Counted from the stretch's first letter, positions 28,482 to 37,842 are shown. The stretch: DNA of 64,000 nt from CAYMZZ01 sp046297935 (GCA_046297935.1 JBKBHA010000004.1:310001-374000); one strand, 5' to 3'. The notes: generated by a model not told the origin, from the sequence alone. Translations and numbers: made by a program.

Positions 28482-30251
28482 CTAAAAATCCAGATCCAGA
28501 TTCAACTTCTCCCGTAGTTCCTTTACCAGTGGGTATTGCTCCGACATTTTTTGAAACTGCTCGCGCGATGAAAGTGGGATTTCCACCTGAGGGCGGTTAC
28601 CTTCTTTTTCTTCAATCAGTACCACAAACTGCAACTGTCGGTTGTGCAGCCTTTCCTGCAAAAAGGCAAACAGGGCGTTGCGTTCCTGCTCAATAAATTT
28701 TTGCTCAATATTGTTGCTGGTGATTACCTGAAAACTGCATTCGTCTTCGATCCGCAGTTCCGCCAGCTCGAAGGGCTGGGCTGCCGGGTTGCGGTTACTT
28801 TTCAATACCTCCACATAGCCACTCCAGGCCTGTTGCAGATTTTCACGGGTAAGAGGCTGGTTACTGGGCGTTTTGTCGCCGAGCGAACTGCCCTTGAACT
28901 GACCGCGAATCTGGCTGATATTACCCAGTTTGCCAGCCTTCGCGGCGGGGCCGGGGGGCTGTGGACGGGTTTCGGTTTGTATTATTAATTTTTCAGGTGC
29001 TGGTTCTGCTTTTTTAGCGGGACTACTGGGAGTAGGAGTCGCCTGTGCCGGTTTGTTTTTTTCAACAATCGGCACCATGGGACGAACTTGCCGGAAAGGA
29101 ACCGGCTTTACTGATTCAAGCCGTTTTTTTTTACCTGTGTCGCCGGTCAGTTCCAGCGCCTGCTGCAGGTAGCAAAGCCGAATCAGCGCCAGTTCTACAT
29201 GCAGACGTTTGTTGCGCGCCGCTTTATAGTTGAGTTCAGCTTCGCCCAGTACATTCAACGCGCTGATCAGAAAGGAGCTGCTCACTTCGCGCGCTTTTGA
29301 TAAATATCGATCACGGAAACTCTCCACCACATCAAGCAGCACAGCAGCTTTTTCATCCTTACACACCAGCAGGTTGCGGATAAACTCGGCCATGCCATTT
29401 ATCACCAGGTCGCCTTCAAATCCTTTTCGGTTAATTTGATCAAAGAGCAACATGGCTTCGGCCAGGTTTTGCTGCAACATGGCTTCCAGCAAACGGAAAT
29501 AATAATCGGCATCCAGAATATTCAGATGCTCCAGCGTATTGTTGTAGTTTAATTCGCCACCGGTAAAGCTCACTATCTTATCCATGATGCTGAGCGCATC
29601 GCGCATACATCCTTCGCTTTTCTGCGCAATTACCTGAAGCGCGGCTGTTTCGGCCTTCACCGACTCCTTTTGGCAAATGGCTTCCAGGTGTTCTACGGTA
29701 TCGCGGGTGGTAATACGCTTGAAGTCAAAAATCTGGCATCTACTCAATATGGTAGGCAGAATTTTGTGCTTTTCGGTGGTAGCCAGTATAAAGATGGCAT
29801 AGGGCGGGGGCTCCTCCAGAGTCTTCAAAAAAGCATTGAAGGCCGAGGAACTGAGCATGTGCACCTCATCGATAATATACACTTTGTATTTGCCGGCCTG
29901 TGGTGCAAACCGAACCTGCTCTACCAGGCTGCGGATATCTTCGACCGAGTTGTTGCTGGCGGCATCGAGCTCATGAATATTGAGAGAGGCGCCATCGTTG
30001 AACGCGGTACAGGAGCCACAGGTATTACAGGCTTCTCCTTCGGGTGTACGGTTTTCGCAGTTAATGGTTTTGGCGAGAATGCGCGCACAGGTGGTTTTAC
30101 CCACACCCCTGGGACCGCAAAACAAAAATGCATGTGCCAGCTGGTTATTGCGGATCGCATTTTTGAGCGTGGTGGTGATGTGCTCCTGTCCAACAACTGT
30201 ATCGAATGTTTGTGGCCGGTATTTACGGGCCGAAACGATGAATTTTTCCAT
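28482..30251 (-). CDS. dnaX: DNA polymerase III subunit gamma/tau
   Basis: 589 residues. The clamp-loader AAA+ ATPase has Walker A GPRGVGKTT, a four-cysteine zinc module (CENRTPEGEACNTCGSC), Walker B DEVHML and sensor/SRC motif LSRCQ. Domain III follows, then a Pro/Lys-rich linker and a tau-like C-terminus. At codons 374-376 a run of nine A (29124-29132 on the minus strand) precedes immediate stop codons in both other frames, suggesting production of a shorter gamma form by slippage. Confidence 0.95.
   Translation of the reverse strand: MEKFIVSARKYRPQTFDTVVGQEHITTTLKNAIRNNQLAHAFLFCGPRGVGKTTCARILAKTINCENRTPEGEACNTCGSCTAFNDGASLNIHELDAASNNSVEDIRSLVEQVRFAPQAGKYKVYIIDEVHMLSSSAFNAFLKTLEEPPPYAIFILATTEKHKILPTILSRCQIFDFKRITTRDTVEHLEAICQKESVKAETAALQVIAQKSEGCMRDALSIMDKIVSFTGGELNYNNTLEHLNILDADYYFRLLEAMLQQNLAEAMLLFDQINRKGFEGDLVINGMAEFIRNLLVCKDEKAAVLLDVVESFRDRYLSKAREVSSSFLISALNVLGEAELNYKAARNKRLHVELALIRLCYLQQALELTGDTGKKKRLESVKPVPFRQVRPMVPIVEKNKPAQATPTPSSPAKKAEPAPEKLIIQTETRPQPPGPAAKAGKLGNISQIRGQFKGSSLGDKTPSNQPLTRENLQQAWSGYVEVLKSNRNPAAQPFELAELRIEDECSFQVITSNNIEQKFIEQERNALFAFLQERLHNRQLQFVVLIEEKEGNRPQVEIPLSSREQFQKMSEQYPLVKELREKLNLDLDF
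29124..29132 (-). promoter_or_regulatory. A9 slippery run in dnaX
   Basis: Nine A on the coding strand, codons GGT AAA AAA AAA CGG. A -1 shift or one extra A gives AAA ACG GCT TGA, stopping after two more residues. A +1 shift or one missing A gives AAC GGC TTG AAT CAG TAA. The position, just after domain III, matches known dnaX slippage sites. Confidence 0.55.
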
Positions 30252-30333
30252 ACCTGCGCGGTAAAATTAGCGGAATTGGCGCAAACAGCGTAAATCGCGA
30301 ATTTTCGGGAACTTGCAGTTTGAAACCTGCCAA

Positions 30334-31074
30334 ATGCTGCGCAAAGTCTTCGTTATTCTCTGTTGTTTACTGTTAGCCGGGTCACGGGTATCGGCACAGG
30401 AATCCGGAAGGCAGGATATATTCCTGGAATCCCTTTGGGGTCAACTGGCTTTTCAAATTGGTGCGCCCACCCTGCCAATGCAACGCGCTATCAAAAATCA
30501 AATGGGCGATATTGGATTTGGTGCAGGACTGACGGTGCTAAGCAACCCGTTTAGCTGGGGCCGAAATAAACGGAATAGTCCGTTTAAATTGGGGGCTGAA
30601 CTGGGCTACACCTATTATGGTCGCTTTCTGTCAGACGTTAACATCAACGGATATAACGGTAGTTATAAAACCAGCTACGGCATACTCAATCTGAATGCGA
30701 TCGCCCGCGTCTCGCTCAGTCATATGCATCGCATTACTCCCTTCGCGGAAGTATTGGCAGGGGGCAATTTTTACCTGAGCCGTACGCATGAAAATCTTTC
30801 GGTTATTGAATCGGCGTTGGGGATACAGTCATTTGACCTCGATAATTTTGCCAGCGTTGGGTTTAATAAAGGGTTGGCTGCCGGCATTGTAGTAGGCCGA
30901 CCACAGAGCGGTACGGGCGTAGTGTTGAGAGTGTCATACAATGTTGGCAGCGACATTAAGTATATTGTTCGCAACTCGCTCACCTACGATGCATCTGCCA
31001 ATCAACTGACGTACAATATATCGAAGGCACCCGTAAAATACTTTATGATCCAGCTGGGAATTGGAGGATTTTGA
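30334..31074 (+). CDS. Secreted outer-membrane beta-barrel protein
   Basis: 246 residues starting at ATG 30334 (MLRKVFVILCCLLLAGSRVSAQ gives a good signal peptide; an upstream TTG at 30313 is less likely). The mature part is built of barrel-like strands (FKLGAELGYTYYGRF, LNLNAIARVSL, FAEVLAGGNFYL, YFMIQLGIGGF). No specific function. Divergent from dnaX with only a short gap. Confidence 0.75.
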   Translation: MLRKVFVILCCLLLAGSRVSAQESGRQDIFLESLWGQLAFQIGAPTLPMQRAIKNQMGDIGFGAGLTVLSNPFSWGRNKRNSPFKLGAELGYTYYGRFLSDVNINGYNGSYKTSYGILNLNAIARVSLSHMHRITPFAEVLAGGNFYLSRTHENLSVIESALGIQSFDLDNFASVGFNKGLAAGIVVGRPQSGTGVVLRVSYNVGSDIKYIVRNSLTYDASANQLTYNISKAPVKYFMIQLGIGGF

Positions 31075-31088
31075 ACCAGCCTTTGATC

Positions 31089-32282
31089 CTATAAAATTGG
31101 ATGTGGCTCAAACGGAAGGCTACGATCAAAATTGTACCGGTAAGTAGTTAACAGACGGCTACGATATGTTCCCAGCGATTCAGCAACATTGATCATTTTC
31201 GGATTGAATTCGCCAATCCATTGCATTTCGTAATCATCGTACAGGGTTTTGGTAATACGGTAACTACCGTCCTCAATCTGTAATCCCTGTATAATTCGGC
31301 AGCCTTCCACGATCATGTAACTATCAATTCCCTTGCCCTGCCATTCGGGTACCACGCCAAATACCAGTCCCACAAACTTGTTACAGGTTTTGGTGCGCTT
31401 CACCCAGAGAAATTTGAGTTTGCTTAGCAGGCCGAATTTGCCATGCAGGTGTCGAAACCACTGATTCAGGTCGGGCAGGTTGATCCAGATAGCAATAGGC
31501 TGGTCCTTGTGGTAAACAAACCAGCAGATTTTTTCATCCATCACCGGTTTCATTTTCTGAAACATTTTCTTCACCACTTTTTCTTCCAGTTGTTTCAGTC
31601 CGCCATGGCCCGCCCATGCCTTGTTGTAAACAGTTGCAAAATCTTTTGCAAATCGGTCCAGTTCTGTTTTCCGGATATGTGCAGCACGAATATCGGGGTC
31701 CTTGGCGCATTCGCGATGTCGCTCATAAAATTTTTCCTGCAATCGGCTATTGGCTTTCAGCGAAAAACAAACCTGATTGAAATAGTTTTTAAACCCATAA
31801 TTTTCAAACAAGGCCTGATAGTAAGTGGGGTTATAGTTCATGCAATAAAGGGGTGGATCAAATCCATTGATCAGGAGGCCCCACCAGCGATCGCGTTCCC
31901 CAAAATTGATGGGTCCATCCATGGCCTGCATGCCGCGTTGCAATAACCAGTGGCGAGCCACATCAAACAGCATGTCTGCCGCATTCTGATCGTTGATGCA
32001 GTCAAAAAAGCCAACGCCACCCACGGGTCCATGATCGTTTTTGTTGCGATATTTTTTATTGACAAAAGCGGCTATCCGGCCAATACCTTCGCCGTCCTTA
32101 TCGAGCAGAATCCAACGCGTAGCTTCGCCATGACGGAAAGTCTTGTTGCTTTTCGGATCGAAAACCGATTCAATATCTTTTGTGAGAGGCTGTATATAAT
32201 TGGGGTCGTGCCGATGCATCCGCAGGTTGATCTGCAGAAATAGTTGTTGATCACGCCTGGTTTTTACTTCGATCAGTTGCAT
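31089..32282 (-). CDS. GNAT-like acyltransferase domain protein
   Basis: 397 residues from ATG 32282 (MQLIEVKTRRDQQLFLQINL). The longer frame to 32381 lies inside the upstream sigma-factor gene. Acetyltransferase-like features are WILLDKDGEGIGRIAAFVN near residue 60, GPVGGVGFFDC and a second half with FVYHKDQPIAIWINLPDLNQW and GVVPEWQGKGIDSYMI. It resembles a widespread Bacteroidota family of about 380-400 residues annotated as hypothetical or GNAT. The stop of the sigma gene overlaps its start by 32 bp, so they are coupled. Confidence 0.7.
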   Translation of the reverse strand: MQLIEVKTRRDQQLFLQINLRMHRHDPNYIQPLTKDIESVFDPKSNKTFRHGEATRWILLDKDGEGIGRIAAFVNKKYRNKNDHGPVGGVGFFDCINDQNAADMLFDVARHWLLQRGMQAMDGPINFGERDRWWGLLINGFDPPLYCMNYNPTYYQALFENYGFKNYFNQVCFSLKANSRLQEKFYERHRECAKDPDIRAAHIRKTELDRFAKDFATVYNKAWAGHGGLKQLEEKVVKKMFQKMKPVMDEKICWFVYHKDQPIAIWINLPDLNQWFRHLHGKFGLLSKLKFLWVKRTKTCNKFVGLVFGVVPEWQGKGIDSYMIVEGCRIIQGLQIEDGSYRITKTLYDDYEMQWIGEFNPKMINVAESLGTYRSRLLTTYRYNFDRSLPFEPHPIL

Positions 32283-33540
32283 CCGCAAATGTAGGAATAA
32301 GCCGCTTTTTGCAGAGTTCGATCTTCTGTTGCAGCAAAACTGATTCGGCATGTCCCCGGCAGAAATGAAGTGCAAGCGCAAAGTGCTGCAGGGACTGCTC
32401 TACCTGATTCAGATCGAGCAAAGCCTGGCCAAGGGCGGCCTGATACAAATGCTGTTGTTCCATACCCTTTATTTCAAGCAATTCCCGATGGCAATGTTCA
32501 GGACCAAAACAATAGCCAGCTGCAATGGCTTTGTTCATAGCTACAAATGGACTGGGGTTAATTTGATATAGCCTGCCGTAGAGTTCGTGAATGGCTGTCC
32601 AGTTGGTTTGCGCAAAGCTGGGCGCGGCGGCATGCCAGGAAGCAATGCAGGCTTCAAGATGATAGCTGCTATGCTCATTCGATTCCATGGCAGCCTGCAG
32701 GTATTCAAATCCTTTTTGTATCAGTGGCTGAAACCAGAGATTCCGGTTTTGATCCTGAAGTAATACGAGCTGATCCTGTTCGTCGGTTCGCGCGGGCAGA
32801 CGAGAAGCCTGAAAGCACATTAATGCCATAAGTGCTTTGCAGCGACTAGCCGCCGTATGTTTATGTTCGAGCAACAAGTGACAAAGACGCATGGCTTCCC
32901 GGCAAAGATCTTCCCTGACCAGTTGAACAGGATGCGAAGAAAGATAACCTTCGTTAAAAAGCAGGTAGATAGCCTTCAACACTACATCGAGCCTTTGTTG
33001 TAGTTCGGCGCCCTGCGGCACACTCAGTTCCTGCGGACTGCTGCGAATTTTCTCGCGGGCGCGATAGATGCGTTTGGAGATAGTTTCAGCATTAGTCAGA
33101 AACGCCTGTGCTATTTCGTCGACGTTAAGACCGCATAGCGTACGCAACACAAAAGCCACCTGCGATTCCGGTGCAATGCTGGGATGGCAGGCGGCAAAAA
33201 TCATTCGAAGCTGGCTATCCGAAATTTCGCCGGGTAGAAAACATTGATCAACCCATTGCTCCATCTCATACTGTTCCGGATGTTGGCCAGTCAGTTGCCG
33301 ACTAATTTTTCGAAAACGTTGCTGTCGGCGCAGGTAATCGATCGCTTTATTTCTAGCAACGCGGTGCAGCCAGGCGGCAGGCTGGTCAGGCATTTTACCA
33401 TACTTCCAGCTTTGCATGGCCTGCAGCAGGCTGTCTTGTGCAATGTCTTCGGCAAGACTCATCTGTTCCACGCCGAGCAAACGTGTCAGGGCCGCCACGA
33501 TGCGGCCATATTCTTCCCGAAATAAGCTCGAGTAATCCAT
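32251..33540 (-). CDS. ECF sigma factor of the long ECF42 type
   Basis: 429 residues. Region 2 has EDIAQDSLLQAMQSWKYG and PAAWLHRVARNKAIDYLRRQQ; region 4 has VAFVLRTLCGLNVDEIAQAFL. A roughly 240-residue C-terminal helical/TPR-like extension (DUF6596-like) replaces the anti-sigma control of ordinary ECF factors. The DGPF-domain gene directly upstream is the standard ECF42 partner, which supports the class. Confidence 0.9.
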   Translation of the reverse strand: MDYSSLFREEYGRIVAALTRLLGVEQMSLAEDIAQDSLLQAMQSWKYGKMPDQPAAWLHRVARNKAIDYLRRQQRFRKISRQLTGQHPEQYEMEQWVDQCFLPGEISDSQLRMIFAACHPSIAPESQVAFVLRTLCGLNVDEIAQAFLTNAETISKRIYRAREKIRSSPQELSVPQGAELQQRLDVVLKAIYLLFNEGYLSSHPVQLVREDLCREAMRLCHLLLEHKHTAASRCKALMALMCFQASRLPARTDEQDQLVLLQDQNRNLWFQPLIQKGFEYLQAAMESNEHSSYHLEACIASWHAAAPSFAQTNWTAIHELYGRLYQINPSPFVAMNKAIAAGYCFGPEHCHRELLEIKGMEQQHLYQAALGQALLDLNQVEQSLQHFALALHFCRGHAESVLLQQKIELCKKRLIPTFADATDRSKNQA

Positions 33541-33603
33541 ATTAGTTTGTTCGAAACGCCATTTCGCGGCAACATTTGCTGCCGCGAAATGGGCAGTCCG
33601 TTA

Positions 33604-33945
33604 TTATCCGAAGTTCATTACCTGTCTTACCTGAACGCTGCCACCGAGGTCAAAGTCGGGGCAGTCTTTCGCAATCCTGACCGCTTCGTCCATATCTGCG
33701 GCTTTGATCACAAAATAGCCTCCCACCACTTCTTTTCCTTCGGTGTACGGGCCATCGGTCACCATTTTACCAGCTGCACCCGAAAGTAATTTTCCGCCAG
33801 GAATCAGCGCTTCACCCGACAAATAAGTTCCTTTTTCACTTAGCTGGCCCACCCAGCTCATCCAGCGCGACATGTGCTGTTGCATTTCGTCGGGACTCAT
33901 TTCATCGGTCTGGCCGCCATGAAAGATTAACATGAACTTTTCCAT
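33604..33945 (-). CDS. YCII/DGPF-domain protein
   Basis: 113 residues: MEKFMLIFHGG..., a SGEALIPGGK segment, DGPYTEGKEVVGGYFVIKA (the DGPF-like motif) and a C-terminal VRQVMNFG. Proteins of this family accompany ECF42 sigma factors and are thought to work with the C-terminal extension in signal reception. It lies 63 bp upstream of the sigma gene on the same strand. Confidence 0.9.
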   Translation of the reverse strand: MEKFMLIFHGGQTDEMSPDEMQQHMSRWMSWVGQLSEKGTYLSGEALIPGGKLLSGAAGKMVTDGPYTEGKEVVGGYFVIKAADMDEAVRIAKDCPDFDLGGSVQVRQVMNFG

Positions 33946-34039
33946 TTTTTGATTTTTGAAATTTGAAAATTATGTGTTGACTCTCTATGACGAACAGTGT
34001 TGTAAGTACCGGACAAGCCGGACCCTTTTTTTAAAAAAA

Positions 34040-35626
34040 TTATTGAAACAAGCGATCCGCCAGCTTTTTATCGTGGCCATACACATCGTTCCTGAATTGC
34101 AATAGTCCTTCGCTGCTTTCCCATGCAGTAAAGTAGCCAATAAATACTGGCAGCGTTTGCGGCAGTGTTACCCAGGTTTCTTTTTTTCCGGCCATGGCCC
34201 TTTCTATATTTTCCGGCGTCCATTTTGGATTATCTCTGAGCAGGTAGTAGGCCAGCTTTCTGGCTTCCGCCAACCGGATACATCCATGGCTGAAAGCACG
34301 CTGGTCGCGACCAAAAAGCGATTTTGCCGGAGTATCGTGCAGGTAAATATTATAATTGTTGGGGAAAAGAAATTTCACCAGACCTAATGAATTGTCGGGC
34401 CCGGGCTTTTGCCTTATACCGCCCGTATAGCGCTCCATATTATTCTTTTCAAGATAGTTGCTATTCTTTTTCAGCGCCGGTTCTATTTCATTTCGTACGA
34501 TGCTTTTGGGAACATTCCAGTATGGGCTGAATACGATATATTTCAGATCGCCCCGAAAAATGACTGTGTTGTGCGCTGTGGATCCTACCACCACATCCAT
34601 CGACCAGTCGAGAGAATCGTTTCGGTAAATGAAAAGTTGATAGGCGGGGATATTGATCAACAGGTAATCTTTGGGATTTGCTGCCGGCACCCAGCGCAGA
34701 CGTTCCATATTGACCAGCAACTGGCGAATTCGCTGGGCCGGGCTGATATTGAGTTGTGCAAAAAAGCCTGCACCCATTACGCCGTCTTCACTCAATCCGT
34801 GTCGTCGTTGAAAGCGTTTGATGGCGAGTGTAAGGGTATCGTCGATAGTAAGGCTGCTATCGACTGCAGCGAGATCACCCAGTGCCACCAGTCTTTCGCG
34901 AATCACGGGCACCAACTCACTGTTATCACCTGGTTTAAGCGATGTTTTCGGTGCCTGCAATGGTTCCCAACTGTGGTTCTTTTCCAATTCGTAGTATTCC
35001 AGCAGGTGTTTTTTTAAACGTCGGTACTGACGGTTTACCGGGTCGTATTCGCTGAGTTTAGCGCTGCCAGACACAAAAATCGAATCCAGCAATTGGCGCA
35101 GGTCGATCTTTTTTCGTGGAATATACCAGCCCAGGTCTTTTAAATTCAGGCTTCTTTGTCCTTCATATGCTGCCTGTGCGTATCTGAAAAAGCTGCAGGT
35201 CAACAGTAATTCAGTGGATAATCGCAAACTACTGTCGATCGGTACATCTGTGCTATCGCTTTCAAGGATGTCGCTGAGTACCTGCAGGCGCTGGTCATAT
35301 ATGCTGCTGTCGCGCGAGTACGAAATATATTGTTGCTGGGCCTGTAAAAAACTTAATGCGTGTTCGGTCAGGCCGGTAGTATCAAACCAGGCCATTTGAT
35401 AATTGCGTTCGTTGTAGAAGCTGCGCATGGCCAGGGCAATGGAATCGCCAGGCTTCTCTTTTGCAATAAAGGCTTCCATACGGGTGCTGTCGAAAAACAG
35501 CACCGTTACGCTATTAGACAGGTTGATACTAGTGTCGCGTGTCGATAATTCCGGTTTGGCAGCGCCATTTTTGCAGGCCACAAAACCGATCAGGGCAATG
35601 AGTAGGAAGGGTATGAATCGTAACAT
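34040..35626 (-). CDS. L,D-transpeptidase (YcbB-like murein cross-linking enzyme)
   Basis: 528 residues with a lipoprotein-type signal (LLIALIGFVACKNG). The long N-terminal scaffold is followed by a peptidoglycan-binding helix bundle (IKRFQRRHGLSEDGVMGAGF). The YkuD catalytic domain has IYLHDTP and the active site FSHGCIRL, with Cys about 449. It makes 3-3 crosslinks in peptidoglycan from the periplasmic side and suits the meso-DAP cell wall implied by murE. Confidence 0.9.
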   Translation of the reverse strand: MLRFIPFLLIALIGFVACKNGAAKPELSTRDTSINLSNSVTVLFFDSTRMEAFIAKEKPGDSIALAMRSFYNERNYQMAWFDTTGLTEHALSFLQAQQQYISYSRDSSIYDQRLQVLSDILESDSTDVPIDSSLRLSTELLLTCSFFRYAQAAYEGQRSLNLKDLGWYIPRKKIDLRQLLDSIFVSGSAKLSEYDPVNRQYRRLKKHLLEYYELEKNHSWEPLQAPKTSLKPGDNSELVPVIRERLVALGDLAAVDSSLTIDDTLTLAIKRFQRRHGLSEDGVMGAGFFAQLNISPAQRIRQLLVNMERLRWVPAANPKDYLLINIPAYQLFIYRNDSLDWSMDVVVGSTAHNTVIFRGDLKYIVFSPYWNVPKSIVRNEIEPALKKNSNYLEKNNMERYTGGIRQKPGPDNSLGLVKFLFPNNYNIYLHDTPAKSLFGRDQRAFSHGCIRLAEARKLAYYLLRDNPKWTPENIERAMAGKKETWVTLPQTLPVFIGYFTAWESSEGLLQFRNDVYGHDKKLADRLFQ

Positions 35627-35807
35627 CCGGGTTCGTTTGAGGGTTTCTGATCTGTGTACAAAGTTGAGCCACTCGCCGGAATCTAACGAAAAATGCGCAA
35701 ACGATCTATATTAAATTGATAATCATCAATTTGGACTGTGAGAAACAGTTATCCACCATCGGTTTGTAATTTTTAATTTCTTATTTCTTTATTCGTAGTG
35801 GCACCCT

Positions 35808-35815
35808 TACCTTTG
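35808..35815 (+). promoter_or_regulatory. Candidate -7 element of atpDC
   Basis: TACCTTTG matches the Bacteroidota TAnnTTTG consensus and lies 27 bp before the atpD ATG. A TTC at about the correct distance upstream may serve as the weak -33 TTG. Confidence 0.5.
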
Positions 35816-35842
35816 CGGCCAAAATAAACGCTCTCCTTATAT

Positions 35843-37342
35843 ATGGCAAACGTAGGTAAAGTAAAGCAGGTCATCGGCGCCGTAATTGACGTGCAATTTG
35901 ATGGCAACCTCCCTGATATTTACAACGCATTGGAACTGCAAAAAGAAAATGGTGAGAAGCTGGTGTTGGAAGTGCAACAGCATTTGGGCGAAGACAGCGT
36001 GCGTACCATTGCGATGGATGGTACTGAAGGTCTGGTTCGCGGAATGAAAGTGGTAGATACCGGCCGTGCGATTGCAATGCCTACGGGTGAAGCCATCAAG
36101 GGACGTTTGTTCAATGTAACGGGCGATCCGATCGATGGTTTGCCTGCAGTAAGCAAAGAGGGTGGTCGCGCTATTCACGCCAAGCCGCCAGCATTTGAGA
36201 ACCTGAGTACAGCTACTGAAGTGTTGTACACAGGTATTAAAGTAATTGACCTGATTGAGCCTTACGCAAAGGGTGGTAAGATCGGTTTGTTTGGTGGTGC
36301 CGGTGTAGGAAAAACAGTATTGATTCAGGAACTGATCAACAATATCGCGAAAGCATATTCCGGTTTGTCCGTATTTGCCGGTGTGGGTGAGCGTACCCGC
36401 GAAGGAAATGACCTGATGCGTGAAATGATTGAAGCAGGTATCATGAAATATGGTGATGCTTTCAAACACAGCATGGAAGAAGGTGGCTGGGATCTGAGCA
36501 AAGTGGATATGAATGAGCTGGCCGATTCAAAAGCGACTTTCGTGTTTGGACAGATGAATGAGCCCCCAGGAGCACGTGCCCGTGTGGCCCTTTCGGGTCT
36601 GACTATCGCCGAGTACTATCGCGATGGTGACGGTCAGGGTAAAGGACGTGATATCCTGTTCTTTGTAGATAATATCTTCCGTTTCACTCAGGCCGGTTCC
36701 GAAGTATCCGCCCTTTTGGGTCGTATGCCTTCAGCCGTGGGTTATCAGCCTACGCTGGCTACTGAAATGGGTATCATGCAGGAACGAATTACCTCTACCA
36801 AAAATGGTTCGATCACTTCCGTACAGGCTGTGTATGTGCCTGCGGATGACCTTACCGACCCCGCTCCTGCAACAACTTTCGCCCACCTCGATGCCACCAC
36901 CGTATTGAGCCGTAAGATTGCTGACCTTGGTATCTATCCTGCGGTTGACCCGCTCGATTCTACCTCGCGGATCCTTATGCCTCAGGTAGTGGGCGATGCG
37001 CATTACGATTGTGCTAACCGCGTAAAGTTGATCTTGCAGCGTTATAAAGAACTGCAGGACATCATCGCAATTCTTGGTCTGGATGAATTGAGCGACGAAG
37101 ATAAAATGACCGTGGCCCGTGCCCGTAAGGTACAGCGCTTCCTGTCGCAGCCTTTCCACGTGGCAGAAGCCTTTACCGGTTTGAAAGGTGTACTGGTGCC
37201 AATCGAAGAAACCATTCGTGGCTTCAATATGATTATGGATGGTGAAGTAGATGAGTATCCCGAAGCAGCCTTCAACCTCGTAGGCAATATCGACGATGCG
37301 ATCGAGAAAGGGAAGAAGCTGCTTGCGCAGGCGCAAGGGTAA
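35843..37342 (+). CDS. atpD: F1F0 ATP synthase beta subunit
   Basis: 499 residues. The catalytic subunit has Walker A GGAGVGKTVL from residue 151, a GERTREGNDL catalytic glutamate segment and DNIFRFTQAGSEVSALLGRMPSAVGYQPTL. Together with atpC it forms a two-gene unit separate from the other ATP synthase genes, a common Bacteroidota arrangement. A gap of 88 bp separates the two genes. Confidence 0.98.
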   Translation: MANVGKVKQVIGAVIDVQFDGNLPDIYNALELQKENGEKLVLEVQQHLGEDSVRTIAMDGTEGLVRGMKVVDTGRAIAMPTGEAIKGRLFNVTGDPIDGLPAVSKEGGRAIHAKPPAFENLSTATEVLYTGIKVIDLIEPYAKGGKIGLFGGAGVGKTVLIQELINNIAKAYSGLSVFAGVGERTREGNDLMREMIEAGIMKYGDAFKHSMEEGGWDLSKVDMNELADSKATFVFGQMNEPPGARARVALSGLTIAEYYRDGDGQGKGRDILFFVDNIFRFTQAGSEVSALLGRMPSAVGYQPTLATEMGIMQERITSTKNGSITSVQAVYVPADDLTDPAPATTFAHLDATTVLSRKIADLGIYPAVDPLDSTSRILMPQVVGDAHYDCANRVKLILQRYKELQDIIAILGLDELSDEDKMTVARARKVQRFLSQPFHVAEAFTGLKGVLVPIEETIRGFNMIMDGEVDEYPEAAFNLVGNIDDAIEKGKKLLAQAQG

Positions 37343-37430
37343 TGCACCTGACCCTGAAAGGGGTTTATTGGAGCAGGCCGTTTGAAAAATAATTTTGGTT
37401 TTAAACTAAATAATAAAGCCCCTTTAGGGT

Positions 37431-37694
37431 TTGGGTATGAATCTGGAAATACTAACACCCGAAAAAAAGCTATACAGCGGCGAAGTGTATGGAGTGCAGA
37501 TGCCTGGTATTGCCGGGTCGTTTGAGGTGCTGGAGAAGCACGCGCCACTGGTGAGCGCTTTGAAAGCCGGCCGGGTAAAAGTGTTGAAAGACAGGCAAAA
37601 TCATTTTGCTTACTTCGACATTACCGGTGGATTTGTTGAAGTACTGAATAATCGAGTAACACTGCTGGCCGAAGGTGCCGTGGCAGTAGAATAA
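37431..37694 (+). CDS. atpC: F1F0 ATP synthase epsilon subunit, short form
   Basis: 87 residues covering only the N-terminal beta-sandwich (LEILTPEKKLYSGEVYGVQMPG through NNRVTLLAEGAVAVE). It lacks the C-terminal helical hairpin that inhibits ATP hydrolysis in longer epsilon subunits. The short form is usual in Bacteroidota. The start could be the ATG at 37437 region; ATG at 37437 and 37431 annotation differ little. Confidence 0.93.
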   Translation: MGMNLEILTPEKKLYSGEVYGVQMPGIAGSFEVLEKHAPLVSALKAGRVKVLKDRQNHFAYFDITGGFVEVLNNRVTLLAEGAVAVE

Positions 37695-37705
37695 TATTCC
37701 CGGAC

Positions 37706-37792
37706 TCCGGATGGTATCGGACCCTTCACTCAAGGCTTGATTAAACTAACCCAAGGGACCGATCAGACTGGCGAAAAACCAGCCTATCCGGA
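37706..37792 (+). ncRNA. Candidate structured RNA (three-way junction) after atpC
   Basis: Three nested stems can be drawn by eye. P1 pairs 37706-37714 with 37784-37792 (TCCGGAT/ATCCGGA plus a wobble and a GC). P2 pairs 37716-37726 with 37753-37763 (10 of 11). P3 is a CTGG/CCAG hairpin at 37768-37782 with a seven-base loop. A rho-independent terminator follows 21 bp downstream. It could be a 3' UTR-derived small RNA. No Rfam family is recognised. Confidence 0.45.
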
Positions 37793-37812
37793 TTGTGAAA
37801 ACTGTTGATATG

Positions 37813-37842
37813 GCCCTCCTGATTTCAGGAGGGCTTTTTTTT
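37813..37842 (+). terminator. Rho-independent terminator of atpDC
   Basis: GCCCTCCT stem, six-base loop, AGGAGGGC, then eight T. It follows atpC and the candidate structured RNA. Confidence 0.92.

Noticed and set aside
35837..36469. 210-residue frame antisense to atpD
   Set aside because: Shadow of a highly conserved gene; no independent signal.
37706..37792. tRNA gene
   Set aside because: The 7-bp outer stem and 7-base loop are suggestive, but there is no D-arm, no TTCRA loop, no anticodon arm of the correct size and no CCA context.
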